Below, piece by piece: positions 26,232-34,460 of a stretch of 64,000 nt of DNA; position 1 is the first letter of the stretch, and each line of letters starts with the position of its first letter. The notes under the pieces are model-generated. The model saw nothing but the letters and a program-made list of their open reading frames with translations. It did no database searches and was not told the origin of the DNA. The stretch comes from Nodularia sp. LEGE 06071 (GTDB lineage: Bacteria; Cyanobacteriota; Cyanobacteriia; Cyanobacteriales; Nostocaceae). Position numbers and translations under genes: made by a program. Location of the stretch: assembly GCF_015207755.1 (NCBI RefSeq), contig NZ_JADEWH010000001.1, forward strand, positions 744,001-808,000, written 5' to 3'.

Positions 26232-27941
26232 TTATTGACAGTGATAAAGTTCATAAACATAGCCGTTGATGGCTGGCAAATTTTTATTTTCTGCGTCACA
26301 TTTTTGGACTTCCTCGGCTATGGGAGCATGAAAATTAACTAACCATAAATCAAAGGGTCGTGGTAATTCCTTTAAGGTGTTATCTAGGGATGTAGTAGAA
26401 GTATTGGGGTCTTGGTCTTGATGGGCGAGGAGAAATTGCGTATTAGCTTGTGAACCGGAGAATTTTAACTCCCAGGCTATCCCCATCATTTCTCCAGTTT
26501 GGACTAAGCTTTTGTGGGTTGTAGCAATGAGAACTGGAAGTTGGGAATTTTGTTCAATCAGAGAAACGAGTAAATCAGGGCGGTAATATTTGCGATAACC
26601 GAGATTAGAAGTAACTGTGATCGCACTAATTAATCCCATCAACCAAATGAGGATGACAGCTTGCTTTCCTGTGATCCTCCATTTACCGATGTCTCGATTT
26701 TGATAACAAACTGCCAGACTTGCCCCCAGGAGGATAATCACAGCCGGAAAGTAGACAAAATTGTAGCGCGCGCCCCGTGTGAGGTCGATACCCAGAAAAT
26801 AAGTAAAGAAAAAGAATAAAGCGATCGCTCCTAATACTACCCCAGCTAATACCTGAGTGATTAACCGAGTTTCAGGCTGCTGTAGCTGAACTTTCAGACC
26901 ACGAACTAAAATCGGTGTTGCCCAAATAAAGAAAATTAACATCACCAATCCAGACGCAATCACAACTGTTAACTGTGGTGCTTCCACTGGTAGCAAGGAA
27001 ATCATCGTAATCCAGGCGGCTAAAGCTTGAAAAATGGGGTTGATCCAATCTAGTCCCACACGCTCACCTTGAATCCACTCTGTTAAACTACTGCGATAGC
27101 GATTCTGTAAAAAGCTCGGTAACCAAACAACAGCAGCGACAGCAGTACCAGCTGCAATAAAATAAATCCGCCACCACAGAGAAGAAAGAAACAGCAAAGT
27201 TTTTGTGTGGGTATATTGTTGCCAAGCGACAAAAATCAATACCAAGGCTTCAGCACCGAGAGTCAGAACAAAAAAGTAATGAGTCGCAATACCCAAGGCG
27301 TTCACTCCCACCCAAGCAATGATTAGCCAAAGCGGTAACAATGTTCGGTTTTGCAGGTGACGGATCGCAATTACCAAGCAAGTCAGAGAGGCCATCACCC
27401 AAATCACAGCTAAACTATAATGACGCGCTTCTTGTGCTAAAAAAATACCATAGGGTGAAACTGCCATCATCGCCGCCGATAATTGCCCCACTAATGCCGA
27501 ACGAAAAGCTAATTTGCCTAAAAGATAAGCGCCGGGAATAGAGGCTGCACCGAGTAAAGCGGGTAGAGAACGCCCAGCCCACAGTGACACTAAACCGAAT
27601 GGGTGAGGAAATAACTTCATCCATAAATGAGCCATGACAAAATACAGGGGTGGATGAGTATCTTGTGTGACCATGAGATGAATCACATCTCCAATACCAG
27701 CTGTGGGATTTATTTGCAGTGGTTGTAATAAGATATCAGGTGCGATCGCTTGATCTAGAGGTACTGGTAAAAAACTATTGCCCAGACTAAACACCAAGGT
27801 AGCAAATTCATCAATCCAAGGAGGCTTGGCGGTCAAATTAGCTAAACGTAAGCTGATACCGATGATTAACCAAATCAACAACAGCAGAGGCTGAAACCAG
27901 CGAGCTGAAACGGTAGAGCGCCAATTCTTAGACAAATACAT
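26232..27941 (-). CDS. Glycosyltransferase family 39-like membrane protein
   Basis: About 569 residues with roughly eleven transmembrane helices and the PWIDEFATL motif (near residue 40) whose Asp-Glu pair is the catalytic signature of GT39/ArnT-type lipid-linked sugar transferases. It presumably moves a sugar from a polyprenyl-phosphate donor to a lipid or protein outside the membrane. The start is ATG at 27941. The adjacent gene on the same strand is a DPM1/GtrA-like transferase that could make the donor, so the pair probably works together. Confidence 0.82.
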   Translation of the reverse strand: MYLSKNWRSTVSARWFQPLLLLIWLIIGISLRLANLTAKPPWIDEFATLVFSLGNSFLPVPLDQAIAPDILLQPLQINPTAGIGDVIHLMVTQDTHPPLYFVMAHLWMKLFPHPFGLVSLWAGRSLPALLGAASIPGAYLLGKLAFRSALVGQLSAAMMAVSPYGIFLAQEARHYSLAVIWVMASLTCLVIAIRHLQNRTLLPLWLIIAWVGVNALGIATHYFFVLTLGAEALVLIFVAWQQYTHTKTLLFLSSLWWRIYFIAAGTAVAAVVWLPSFLQNRYRSSLTEWIQGERVGLDWINPIFQALAAWITMISLLPVEAPQLTVVIASGLVMLIFFIWATPILVRGLKVQLQQPETRLITQVLAGVVLGAIALFFFFTYFLGIDLTRGARYNFVYFPAVIILLGASLAVCYQNRDIGKWRITGKQAVILIWLMGLISAITVTSNLGYRKYYRPDLLVSLIEQNSQLPVLIATTHKSLVQTGEMMGIAWELKFSGSQANTQFLLAHQDQDPNTSTTSLDNTLKELPRPFDLWLVNFHAPIAEEVQKCDAENKNLPAINGYVYELYHCQ

Positions 27942-28087
27942 CAATTTTGAGGCAGAATTTTTGTGGGCTAAAGGTAGAAATCAGTCATGTCGGCAACCCC
28001 AACAGTGACTTTGATCGCTACACCAGCAACCAGTGAATTTGTATATATTAGACTCACCTTTGAGATTTAAGTTCAATTAAATTTTGG

Positions 28088-29407
28088 CTATTTCACGTCG
28101 GTGACGCGCCAACTGAGTTTTAAGTTCACCCAGAAATTCCAAATAGTCACAATGGCGATCGCTATCAGATTAGCAATGTATGTCTTACGAATAATGAAAT
28201 AGAACTTCAGATTTAATCCCATAACTGTGAGTGTGAAATCGATGGTGAAATCCCTCAACATAAAGTTAGGCGTAAAGTTAAATACCAAATTCAATAGCAG
28301 TACATTCAACACCAATCCAGCGAGGCAAATTAAATTAAATTTCAAAAATCGCTTCAGACGTTGATGCCATTCATTTTGCTTGCTACTGACATCTGCAAAA
28401 GTCCAAGCATCATTCCACAAGAAATTATTGAAAATGGCAATTTCACCAGCAATGATTTTACTCCGCGTTAGGGGTAAAGCCAAAGTAGTCGGATCACTGA
28501 GTAAATAAAGTATAGCCATATCCACAAACACCCCACTCAGTCCCACCAATCCAAACCGCAGGAATTTATCAATGGGGAAATTGATTTTTTTCTGAACTCG
28601 TCCCAGCGCTCCCGTAGACAATCGCAAACGGACTAAGTGCTGTAAATATTCTAAATATTGCTTCCATGTCACCTTACTTTCACCTTGTTGGCGTTCACAG
28701 AAGACATAACCAACTTCAGCAATTTGATTGACATTTCCCCGGCCAATTATCTCCAAAAGAATTTTGTATCCCACTGGATGGAGTGTGACACCGGCAATAC
28801 AGGCGCGGCGCACCATAAAATAACCACTCATGGGGTCAGAAACTCTCCCCAATACTCTAGGTAGGAGAATTAATCCTAATACCTGAGCGCCACGGGACAA
28901 AAAACGCCTGATCAGATTCCAACTACTAACGCCACCTCCTTCGACATGACGGCTAGCGACGGCTAAATCTGCGCCCTGTTTAATTGCAACCAATAATTGA
29001 ATTAATATTTCTGGTGGATGTTGTAAATCTCCGTCAATTACCCCTAGTATGCTACCCTTGGCTACTTGCCATCCACGAATTACAGCTGAAGACAATCCCC
29101 GTTCTTGTTCGCGTCGCATGACCTGCAACTGCGGGTATTCCCCCATGAGGGATTGTGCTATTTCCCAAGTGCGGTCGGGACTATCATCATCAACTACTAT
29201 TATTTCGTATTCTTCTGGGATAAATTCATTGAGTAATTCACTCAATATTTTGACAACATTTTGAATATTGTCACGCTCTTGATAAGTGGGAATTACCAGG
29301 GAAAAATAGATGGTTGGACGATCAGCGTCTAAGCTGGAAGGGGGTAATTCAGAAATTTGTAATGGGGTAGTTATTTCGGACAACAAGGCATTTGTTTTTT
29401 CACTCAT
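28088..29407 (-). CDS. GT2 polyprenyl-phosphate glycosyltransferase with GtrA domain
   Basis: A 439-residue fusion. Residues 30-260 are a GT2 domain of DPM1 type (SLVIPTYQERDNI, IIVVDDDSPDRT, GVIDGDLQHPPE with the metal-binding DxD-like DGD, MSGYFMVRR). Residues 290-435 are a GtrA-like four-helix membrane domain (FLRFGLVGLSGVFVDMAILYL, IFNNFLWNDAWTF), with further hydrophobic segments at the end. It likely loads sugar onto a polyprenyl phosphate and flips it. It precedes the GT39-like gene on the same strand. Confidence 0.88.
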   Translation of the reverse strand: MSEKTNALLSEITTPLQISELPPSSLDADRPTIYFSLVIPTYQERDNIQNVVKILSELLNEFIPEEYEIIVVDDDSPDRTWEIAQSLMGEYPQLQVMRREQERGLSSAVIRGWQVAKGSILGVIDGDLQHPPEILIQLLVAIKQGADLAVASRHVEGGGVSSWNLIRRFLSRGAQVLGLILLPRVLGRVSDPMSGYFMVRRACIAGVTLHPVGYKILLEIIGRGNVNQIAEVGYVFCERQQGESKVTWKQYLEYLQHLVRLRLSTGALGRVQKKINFPIDKFLRFGLVGLSGVFVDMAILYLLSDPTTLALPLTRSKIIAGEIAIFNNFLWNDAWTFADVSSKQNEWHQRLKRFLKFNLICLAGLVLNVLLLNLVFNFTPNFMLRDFTIDFTLTVMGLNLKFYFIIRKTYIANLIAIAIVTIWNFWVNLKLSWRVTDVK

Positions 29408-29549
29408 ACGGGGCGATAAAATTATAGCAAAAACATTTTTTATGGCGATTAATTTGGTTTAAATATGGATTTTATCAATCCTGATAGTCTGAAGTTTCAT
29501 GCTAATTTCTGCGAAAATAATAAGAGTAACTTGGTTATCACTGATGCCC

Positions 29550-30686
29550 TGTAAAACTGTTGATAGTATTTTGGATCATGCCCTTTTGGGGTATGATTTA
29601 TCTCCCGCCGATGGAGTGGTATTGTTAAAACAAACTGATCCAGATGCGATCGCTGCCATTCGGACTACAGCTGACAAACTCCGCTACAGTCAAGCTGGCA
29701 ATACGGTAACTTACATTATTAACCGCAATATCAACTTTACGAATATCTGTGAGCAACACTGTAGTTTTTGCGCTTTCCGCCGGGATGACGGTGATGCTGG
29801 TGCTTACTGGTTAGATTGGGCGCAAATTGTCGAAAAATCCACAGATGCAGTCCAAAGAGGTGCAACGGAAATCTGTATGCAGGGAGGATTAAACCCACAA
29901 GCGCAGATCAACGGTAAGTCTTTACATTATTACCTCAAGCTCGTAGAAACCATCAAGCAGGAATTTCCCCAGATACATCTACACGCTTTCTCTCCCCAAG
30001 AAGTGGAATTTATCGCCAGAATTGATGGCATTGCATATGCTGATGTGATTGCGGCTTTGCGGGATGCTGGTGTAGGCTCAATGCCAGGAACAGCAGCTGA
30101 AGTCTTAGATGATCAAGTCAGGCGGGTACTGTGTCCAGAAAAGATTGACACAGCCACTTGGCTAGAAATCGTTGGTACAGCTCACAAATTAGGTTTACCC
30201 ACCACTAGCACTATATTATCGGGGCATATTGAAACTTCAGAACAACAAATTGGGCATTTAGAAAAATTGCGATCGCTGCAAAAAACTGCCATTGATCACG
30301 GATATCCGGCGCGCATTACTGAGTTTATTCCATTACCATTTGTCGGACAAGAAGCACCGAAATCATTACGCCGTCGTGTCGGACGTGATCAACCAGTGTT
30401 AAATGATGCCTTATTACTCACAGCTGTGGCGCGGATTTATTTGGGAAATTACATCCCTAATCATCAACCAAGTTGGGTAAAACTGGGGCTGGCTGGTGCG
30501 ACTGAAGCTTTATTGTGGGGTTGCAACGATATCGGCGGTACGCTCATGGAAGAACACATTACCACAATGGCTGGAGCCTTGGGTGGAACTTGTATGGAAG
30601 TGGAAACTCTGCAAAGTGCGATCGCATCTCTAGGAAGACCCCACCAACAACGAGATACTCTTTATCAAAGAGTCATTAGTCATTAG
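29550..30686 (+). CDS. cofH: FO synthase subunit 2, CofH
   Basis: Radical SAM enzyme that joins 4-hydroxybenzyl-type adducts from tyrosine to the deazaflavin precursor in synthesis of 7,8-didemethyl-8-hydroxy-5-deazariboflavin, the antenna chromophore of some cyanobacterial photolyases. The cluster motif is [10 protein letters not shown], followed by [19 protein letters not shown] and [10 protein letters not shown], all CofH hallmarks. The ATG at 29550 ([11 protein letters not shown]) is preferred; an ATG at 29499 would add 17 atypical residues. CofG is not in this window. Confidence 0.92.
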   Translation, partial: CKTVDSILDHALLGYDLSPADGVVLLKQTDPDAIAAIRTTADKLRYSQAGNTVTYIINRNINFTNICEQHCSFCAFRRDDGDAGAYWLDWAQIVEKSTDAVQRGATEICMQGGLNPQAQINGKSLHYYLKLVETIKQEFPQIHLHAFSPQEVEFIARIDGIAYADVIAALRDAGVGSMPGTAAEVLDDQVRRVLCPEKIDTATWLEIVGTAHKLGLPTTSTILSGHIETSEQQIGHLEKLRSLQKTAIDHGYPARITEFIPLPFVGQEAPKSLRRRVGRDQPVLNDALLLTAVARIYLGNYIPNHQPSWVKLGLAGATEALLWGCNDIGGTLMEEHITTMAGALGGTCMEVETLQSAIASLGRPHQQRDTLYQRVISH

Positions 30687-30828
30687 TCATTCATTGGGAA
30701 GTTACCCTCTTATCCCCCCTGCTCCCTGCTCCCCTGCCTCTTCTCCCCACTCCCCACTCTAAATGATCCCCAGGACACCAATCCAGGATAGGATAGACGT
30801 TGATTTACGTATTATTCACTGAACACTT

Positions 30829-31227
30829 ATGAAGCGCTATTGGTCGCGTCTACTTGCCTTGGTCTTGGTTGTAACCCTTGGCCTCATGGGCTGTTCTGGT
30901 AGTCCAGACAGTTTGACAGGCGATTATCGTCAAGATACCTTGGCTGTAGTCAATATTATGAAAGAAGCTCTGGATCTAACAGCAGATTCACCCGACAGAG
31001 GAGCAATTCAAGCCGAAGCACGTCAAAAAATCAACGATTTTTCAGCTCGCTACCAACGAGTTAAGTCTGTTTCCGGTCTGAGTTCCTTTACAACCATGCG
31101 AACAGCTCTCAACTCCCTAGCTGGACACTACAGTTCTTACCCAAATCGTCCCTTACCCGAAAAGCTCAAAAATCGCCTAGAGCAAGAGTTACAACGGGTA
31201 GAAACCGCGCTGAGGCGTGGGGCTTAA
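30829..31227 (+). CDS. psb27: Photosystem II assembly lipoprotein Psb27
   Basis: A 132-residue lipoprotein that binds CP43 on the lumenal side during photosystem II assembly and repair. The N-terminus is a lipoprotein signal with lipobox LMGC (Cys 22), followed by the four-helix Psb27 fold (TGDYRQDTLAVVNIMKEAL, INDFSARYQRVKSVSGLSSF, TTMRTALNSLAGHYSSYP, RPLPEKLKNRLEQELQRVE). Length is typical. Independent gene; the upstream gap holds a C/T-rich tandem repeat. Confidence 0.96.
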   Translation: MKRYWSRLLALVLVVTLGLMGCSGSPDSLTGDYRQDTLAVVNIMKEALDLTADSPDRGAIQAEARQKINDFSARYQRVKSVSGLSSFTTMRTALNSLAGHYSSYPNRPLPEKLKNRLEQELQRVETALRRGA

Positions 31228-31829
31228 ATATTGGCTATTCGATTGTTAAGAGTCAAAAGTCTAGAGTCTTCAGTTTTTACTCTCGACCGTTGACTCTTGA
31301 CTCCTTTCTCAACTTTAGCTAGTACATGGCGTAAATAAACAGACCATTCAAAATCCATGAAAAGCCCATTTTATAAGCTTTTTGACTTTTGACTTTTGAC
31401 TTCACGGCGGTACTAGTCTGTCTTTTGAATTTCCGCGTTTTGCAATTAATTGAACTACTATAATTCCCCACTCCCTTCTACAGGTACAACGCCAGTCGCT
31501 ACAAATTTGGGAAAGTTCGCAACTGGCTGGTTCCTTGATCACGTTTCAACCCACTCCCCATCAAATAAATAGCCATAAATAGGAAATATTCGGCAAGATA
31601 TTCTGGATTCTATGGGACTTAAATCACCAAAAAAGTAGAATATGAATTACCCCAAAAATAGCCCAAGTGTGCTTTTTGTTCAGTTGACCTGCAAAATTTC
31701 TCCAAACATATGGCAACAGAAACAGAATTTTGGCAGTCTTGAACAGGTAAGCTGCAAAACTTTTAATACCTGTAGCTAGAAATTATTTGCATTAGGATTG
31801 ATTACTGATTTGTGCTTCTACTTTTAGGT
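31228..31829. other. Intergenic region without a gene
   Basis: 600 bases with no convincing gene. It holds degenerate GAGTCAAAAGTC/GACTCTTGACTC-like elements near 31250-31300 and a perfect TTTTGAC triplet at 31380-31400. The rest is AT-rich. Confidence 0.4.
31380..31400. repeat. Tandem heptamer repeat (TTTTGAC x3)
   Basis: Three perfect copies of TTTTGAC. A related TTTTGAC-rich stretch lies at 52805-52828. Confidence 0.85.
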
Positions 31830-33335
31830 ATGTCTAACTGTCCTTTGAATCTTGTGAGAACAATTTTATTTTGGCGTTGTCTGTTCGCTACCGTTTTCAC
31901 CAGTAGTTTGTTGATTTCCCACTTTGGTATCCAACCAGCACAGGCGCAAGTAACGGAGTATTGCCAATTATCCACAGCCGCAGAAAAAGCCAAAGAAGAC
32001 TTACGTTTGTCAGCCCTCCAAGGCAATCAAGATGCCCAGAATCGCTACGAACAACTGCTGAAACAACACGCACAGGATTTGCAAAATTGCCGCAATCGGA
32101 CTTGGCCACAAACCCAAGCCATCTGGTTACGTTTATATCCCTGTGACATTCAGCGAGGATCGATTGACCTGGTTATGGATCGGATTGTCAACCGGGGCTA
32201 TAACCAAATTTATGTAGAAGTTTTTTCGGATGGGCAAGTATTATTACCAGCAGCAAGTAATCCCACAGTGTGGCCATCTGTAGTTCGCACCGCAGGAGCC
32301 GAAAACATCGATTTGCTGTCTGTGGCTATTGAAAAAGGGCGGCAACGGGGTTTAAAAGTTTACGCTTGGGTGTTTACCAACAATTTCGGCTATACTTACG
32401 CTCAACGTCCAGATCGGGCAGAGGCGATCGCACGCAATGGCAAGGGTCAAATAAGTTTAGCTCTTCCTGAGAATAGTTCTCAGCTATACATTGATCCTTA
32501 TAATTTACAAGCGAAACGCGACTACTATCAAATGATACAAGAAGTAGTCCGCCGCCGCCCCGATGGAATCCTCTTTGACTATGTACGCTATCCGCGACAA
32601 GCCGGAAGTAATTCTATTGCTACGAAGGTTTCTGATTTATGGGTATTTAGTCCAGCCACTCAACAAGCTTTATTTAACCGCGCCCAGAATAACAAAGGAA
32701 GAGAACTAATTCGGCGTTTTTTGGGTAAGGGATACGTCACAGCCGGGGATATCAACGCCATCGATCAGCTTCACCCTCAAGAAAGCGAACCCATGTGGCA
32801 AGGTCGGATTCCGCAGCCAGAGCAAAAATCAATCCTCTCTGCAACTGAGAGACAACCACTGTTGCAAGTACAATTGTGGCAACTAGCAGTTGCTCACGCT
32901 ATGCAAGGGATTTTAGATTTTGTGGCCTTAGCTGCTTACCCAGCCCAGCAACAAGGAATACCCTCCGGGGCGGTGTTTTTTCCTGATGGTAATCAAGCTA
33001 TCGGAAGGGGCTATGATTCCCGCTTGCAACCTTGGGATAGGTTCCCTAATTCTTTAGAATGGCATCCCATGTCTTATTCGACTTGTGGTAATGCCAGCTG
33101 CATTGTACAGGAAGTACAACGAGTTTTGAAAGCTGCACAACCAGGAACAAAAGTTATTCCAGCTTTAGCCGGAAGTTGGGGAAAATCGGTGAGTAATCGT
33201 CCATCACTAGAAGCGCAAATGCAAGCACTGCGCCAAGCTACCCCCCAAATCACGGGAGTCAGCCATTTTGCTTATTCTTGGCAATTCCCAGAACATGATA
33301 GCGATCGCAAATTCTGCCGAGTTCGCTTAAAGTAG
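31830..33335 (+). CDS. Secreted family 10-like glycosyl hydrolase (DUF187/GHL10)
   Basis: About 501 residues with an N-terminal signal segment (LFATVFTSSLLISHFGIQPAQA) followed by a Gln-rich helical spacer and a TIM-barrel of GHL10/DUF187 type: AIWLRLYP, RGYNQIYVEVFSDGQVLLP, GLKVYAWVFTNNFGYTYAQ, PDGILFDYVRYPRQ and GVSHFAYSWQFPEH. Substrate is unknown, probably a cell-envelope polysaccharide. The ATG at 31830 is preferred to GTG at 31812. No partner genes nearby. Confidence 0.85.
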   Translation: MSNCPLNLVRTILFWRCLFATVFTSSLLISHFGIQPAQAQVTEYCQLSTAAEKAKEDLRLSALQGNQDAQNRYEQLLKQHAQDLQNCRNRTWPQTQAIWLRLYPCDIQRGSIDLVMDRIVNRGYNQIYVEVFSDGQVLLPAASNPTVWPSVVRTAGAENIDLLSVAIEKGRQRGLKVYAWVFTNNFGYTYAQRPDRAEAIARNGKGQISLALPENSSQLYIDPYNLQAKRDYYQMIQEVVRRRPDGILFDYVRYPRQAGSNSIATKVSDLWVFSPATQQALFNRAQNNKGRELIRRFLGKGYVTAGDINAIDQLHPQESEPMWQGRIPQPEQKSILSATERQPLLQVQLWQLAVAHAMQGILDFVALAAYPAQQQGIPSGAVFFPDGNQAIGRGYDSRLQPWDRFPNSLEWHPMSYSTCGNASCIVQEVQRVLKAAQPGTKVIPALAGSWGKSVSNRPSLEAQMQALRQATPQITGVSHFAYSWQFPEHDSDRKFCRVRLK

Positions 33336-33372
33336 AGAAACAAGAGGCGTAGGGGAAGATTTTGCCTTCCTC

Positions 33373-34293
33373 TTATCCTTGATTAGAACTGGTTGCTGAA
33401 ATTTGTTCCAACCAAGCAGTTAAATCTTCTACCGAGGAAAAATCCAGCAGCGCCACAGATAAATCTTCCAACTGAGTCAGCGATAACTGCTGAACCTGTG
33501 CTTCTAACTCAGGAGTCAGCGTACCAACTCGCCTTGGAAGTTGGCGCATAACTAAAGATAGTGTTGCTTTCTCCATTCCTTCTTCCATCCAACTTGTAAC
33601 TATTTGCATAACTTCCTCCTGTTGTCTTGGTTCTATGGTAGCAATATCGTCTTCTAACAGTTTTTGCTCTTGGGGACTGAGGCGCAAATAGGTATCAATA
33701 AAACCAGAAATTAACCGCATTCTAGCTGGGTCTAATTTTAACGTCGCCAACAGACGCAAACATTCAAACTTGACTTGACGGCGTTCTGCTGGTGCAATGT
33801 TCATTTTTGCCATTAATGCAGTAGCCACGGGATTTTGTTGACGCAGAAAATCTCGCCAGTTCAGTTGATTTAGCTGAATCACATCATAGTTGAATTGTAA
33901 AATAACTTTGTGAGGAAATGCGATTTCATGTACATTTGTTTCCGGCGTTTTCGGAGAATCGTAAGATAATAAAACTACCGGATACACAGGTATATCGAAT
34001 TTTTCATACAACCGGGAGAAGTAGCGAAACATTCGCTTATCAAAACTTGGTTGCTTAGAAGATTGGTTTTCGACGTGAATCAAAAAGCAAGAATCTTGAC
34101 CCAAAAATTTAACTTTAACAATTAAATCGGCTTCGTATCTTTCTCCAGCCGTGACATCAGTGAAAACTTCCTTATCTAAGAATTCTATAGAATCTTGTTC
34201 CAGATAAGTTAGCACTTCCGGTAAGAACAATTCTAGAAACTCTACAAAAAAAGTAGTCAGAAGTTCCTTAAATAAACGATCATGATCAATCAT
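33373..34293 (-). CDS. Rpn-type PD-(D/E)xK nuclease-like protein with DUF4351
   Basis: A 306-residue protein of the transposase_31/Rpn family, common in many copies in cyanobacteria. The N-terminal half has the nuclease core: DRLFKELL start, YEADLIVKVKF with Asp and CFLIHVENQS with Glu and Gln in place of the usual E-x-K. The C-terminal 60 residues (LVMRQLPRRVGTLTPELEAQVQQLS and onward) match DUF4351. Rpn proteins in E. coli promote recombination and cleave DNA; whether this one is active is unknown. Stand-alone gene. Confidence 0.82.
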   Translation of the reverse strand: MIDHDRLFKELLTTFFVEFLELFLPEVLTYLEQDSIEFLDKEVFTDVTAGERYEADLIVKVKFLGQDSCFLIHVENQSSKQPSFDKRMFRYFSRLYEKFDIPVYPVVLLSYDSPKTPETNVHEIAFPHKVILQFNYDVIQLNQLNWRDFLRQQNPVATALMAKMNIAPAERRQVKFECLRLLATLKLDPARMRLISGFIDTYLRLSPQEQKLLEDDIATIEPRQQEEVMQIVTSWMEEGMEKATLSLVMRQLPRRVGTLTPELEAQVQQLSLTQLEDLSVALLDFSSVEDLTAWLEQISATSSNQG

Positions 34294-34460
34294 TAGATTA
34301 TCTAAATTAAGACTTACGCAAAAAACCTCTCAAATTCTGAATATGAAATGCCAAAATTACACCTCTTAAACTCTTCCTCTCTGTGCCACCCTGCGGGAAA
34401 GCTTTCAGCTAACTGCGCCTCTGCGTGATACAAATTCATATTGTCAATAAACAACGCCAA

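Noticed and set aside
33373-34293. Rpn-like gene as an active transposase
   Set aside because: No terminal repeats or target duplications are visible; this family is scattered as single genes without IS structure.
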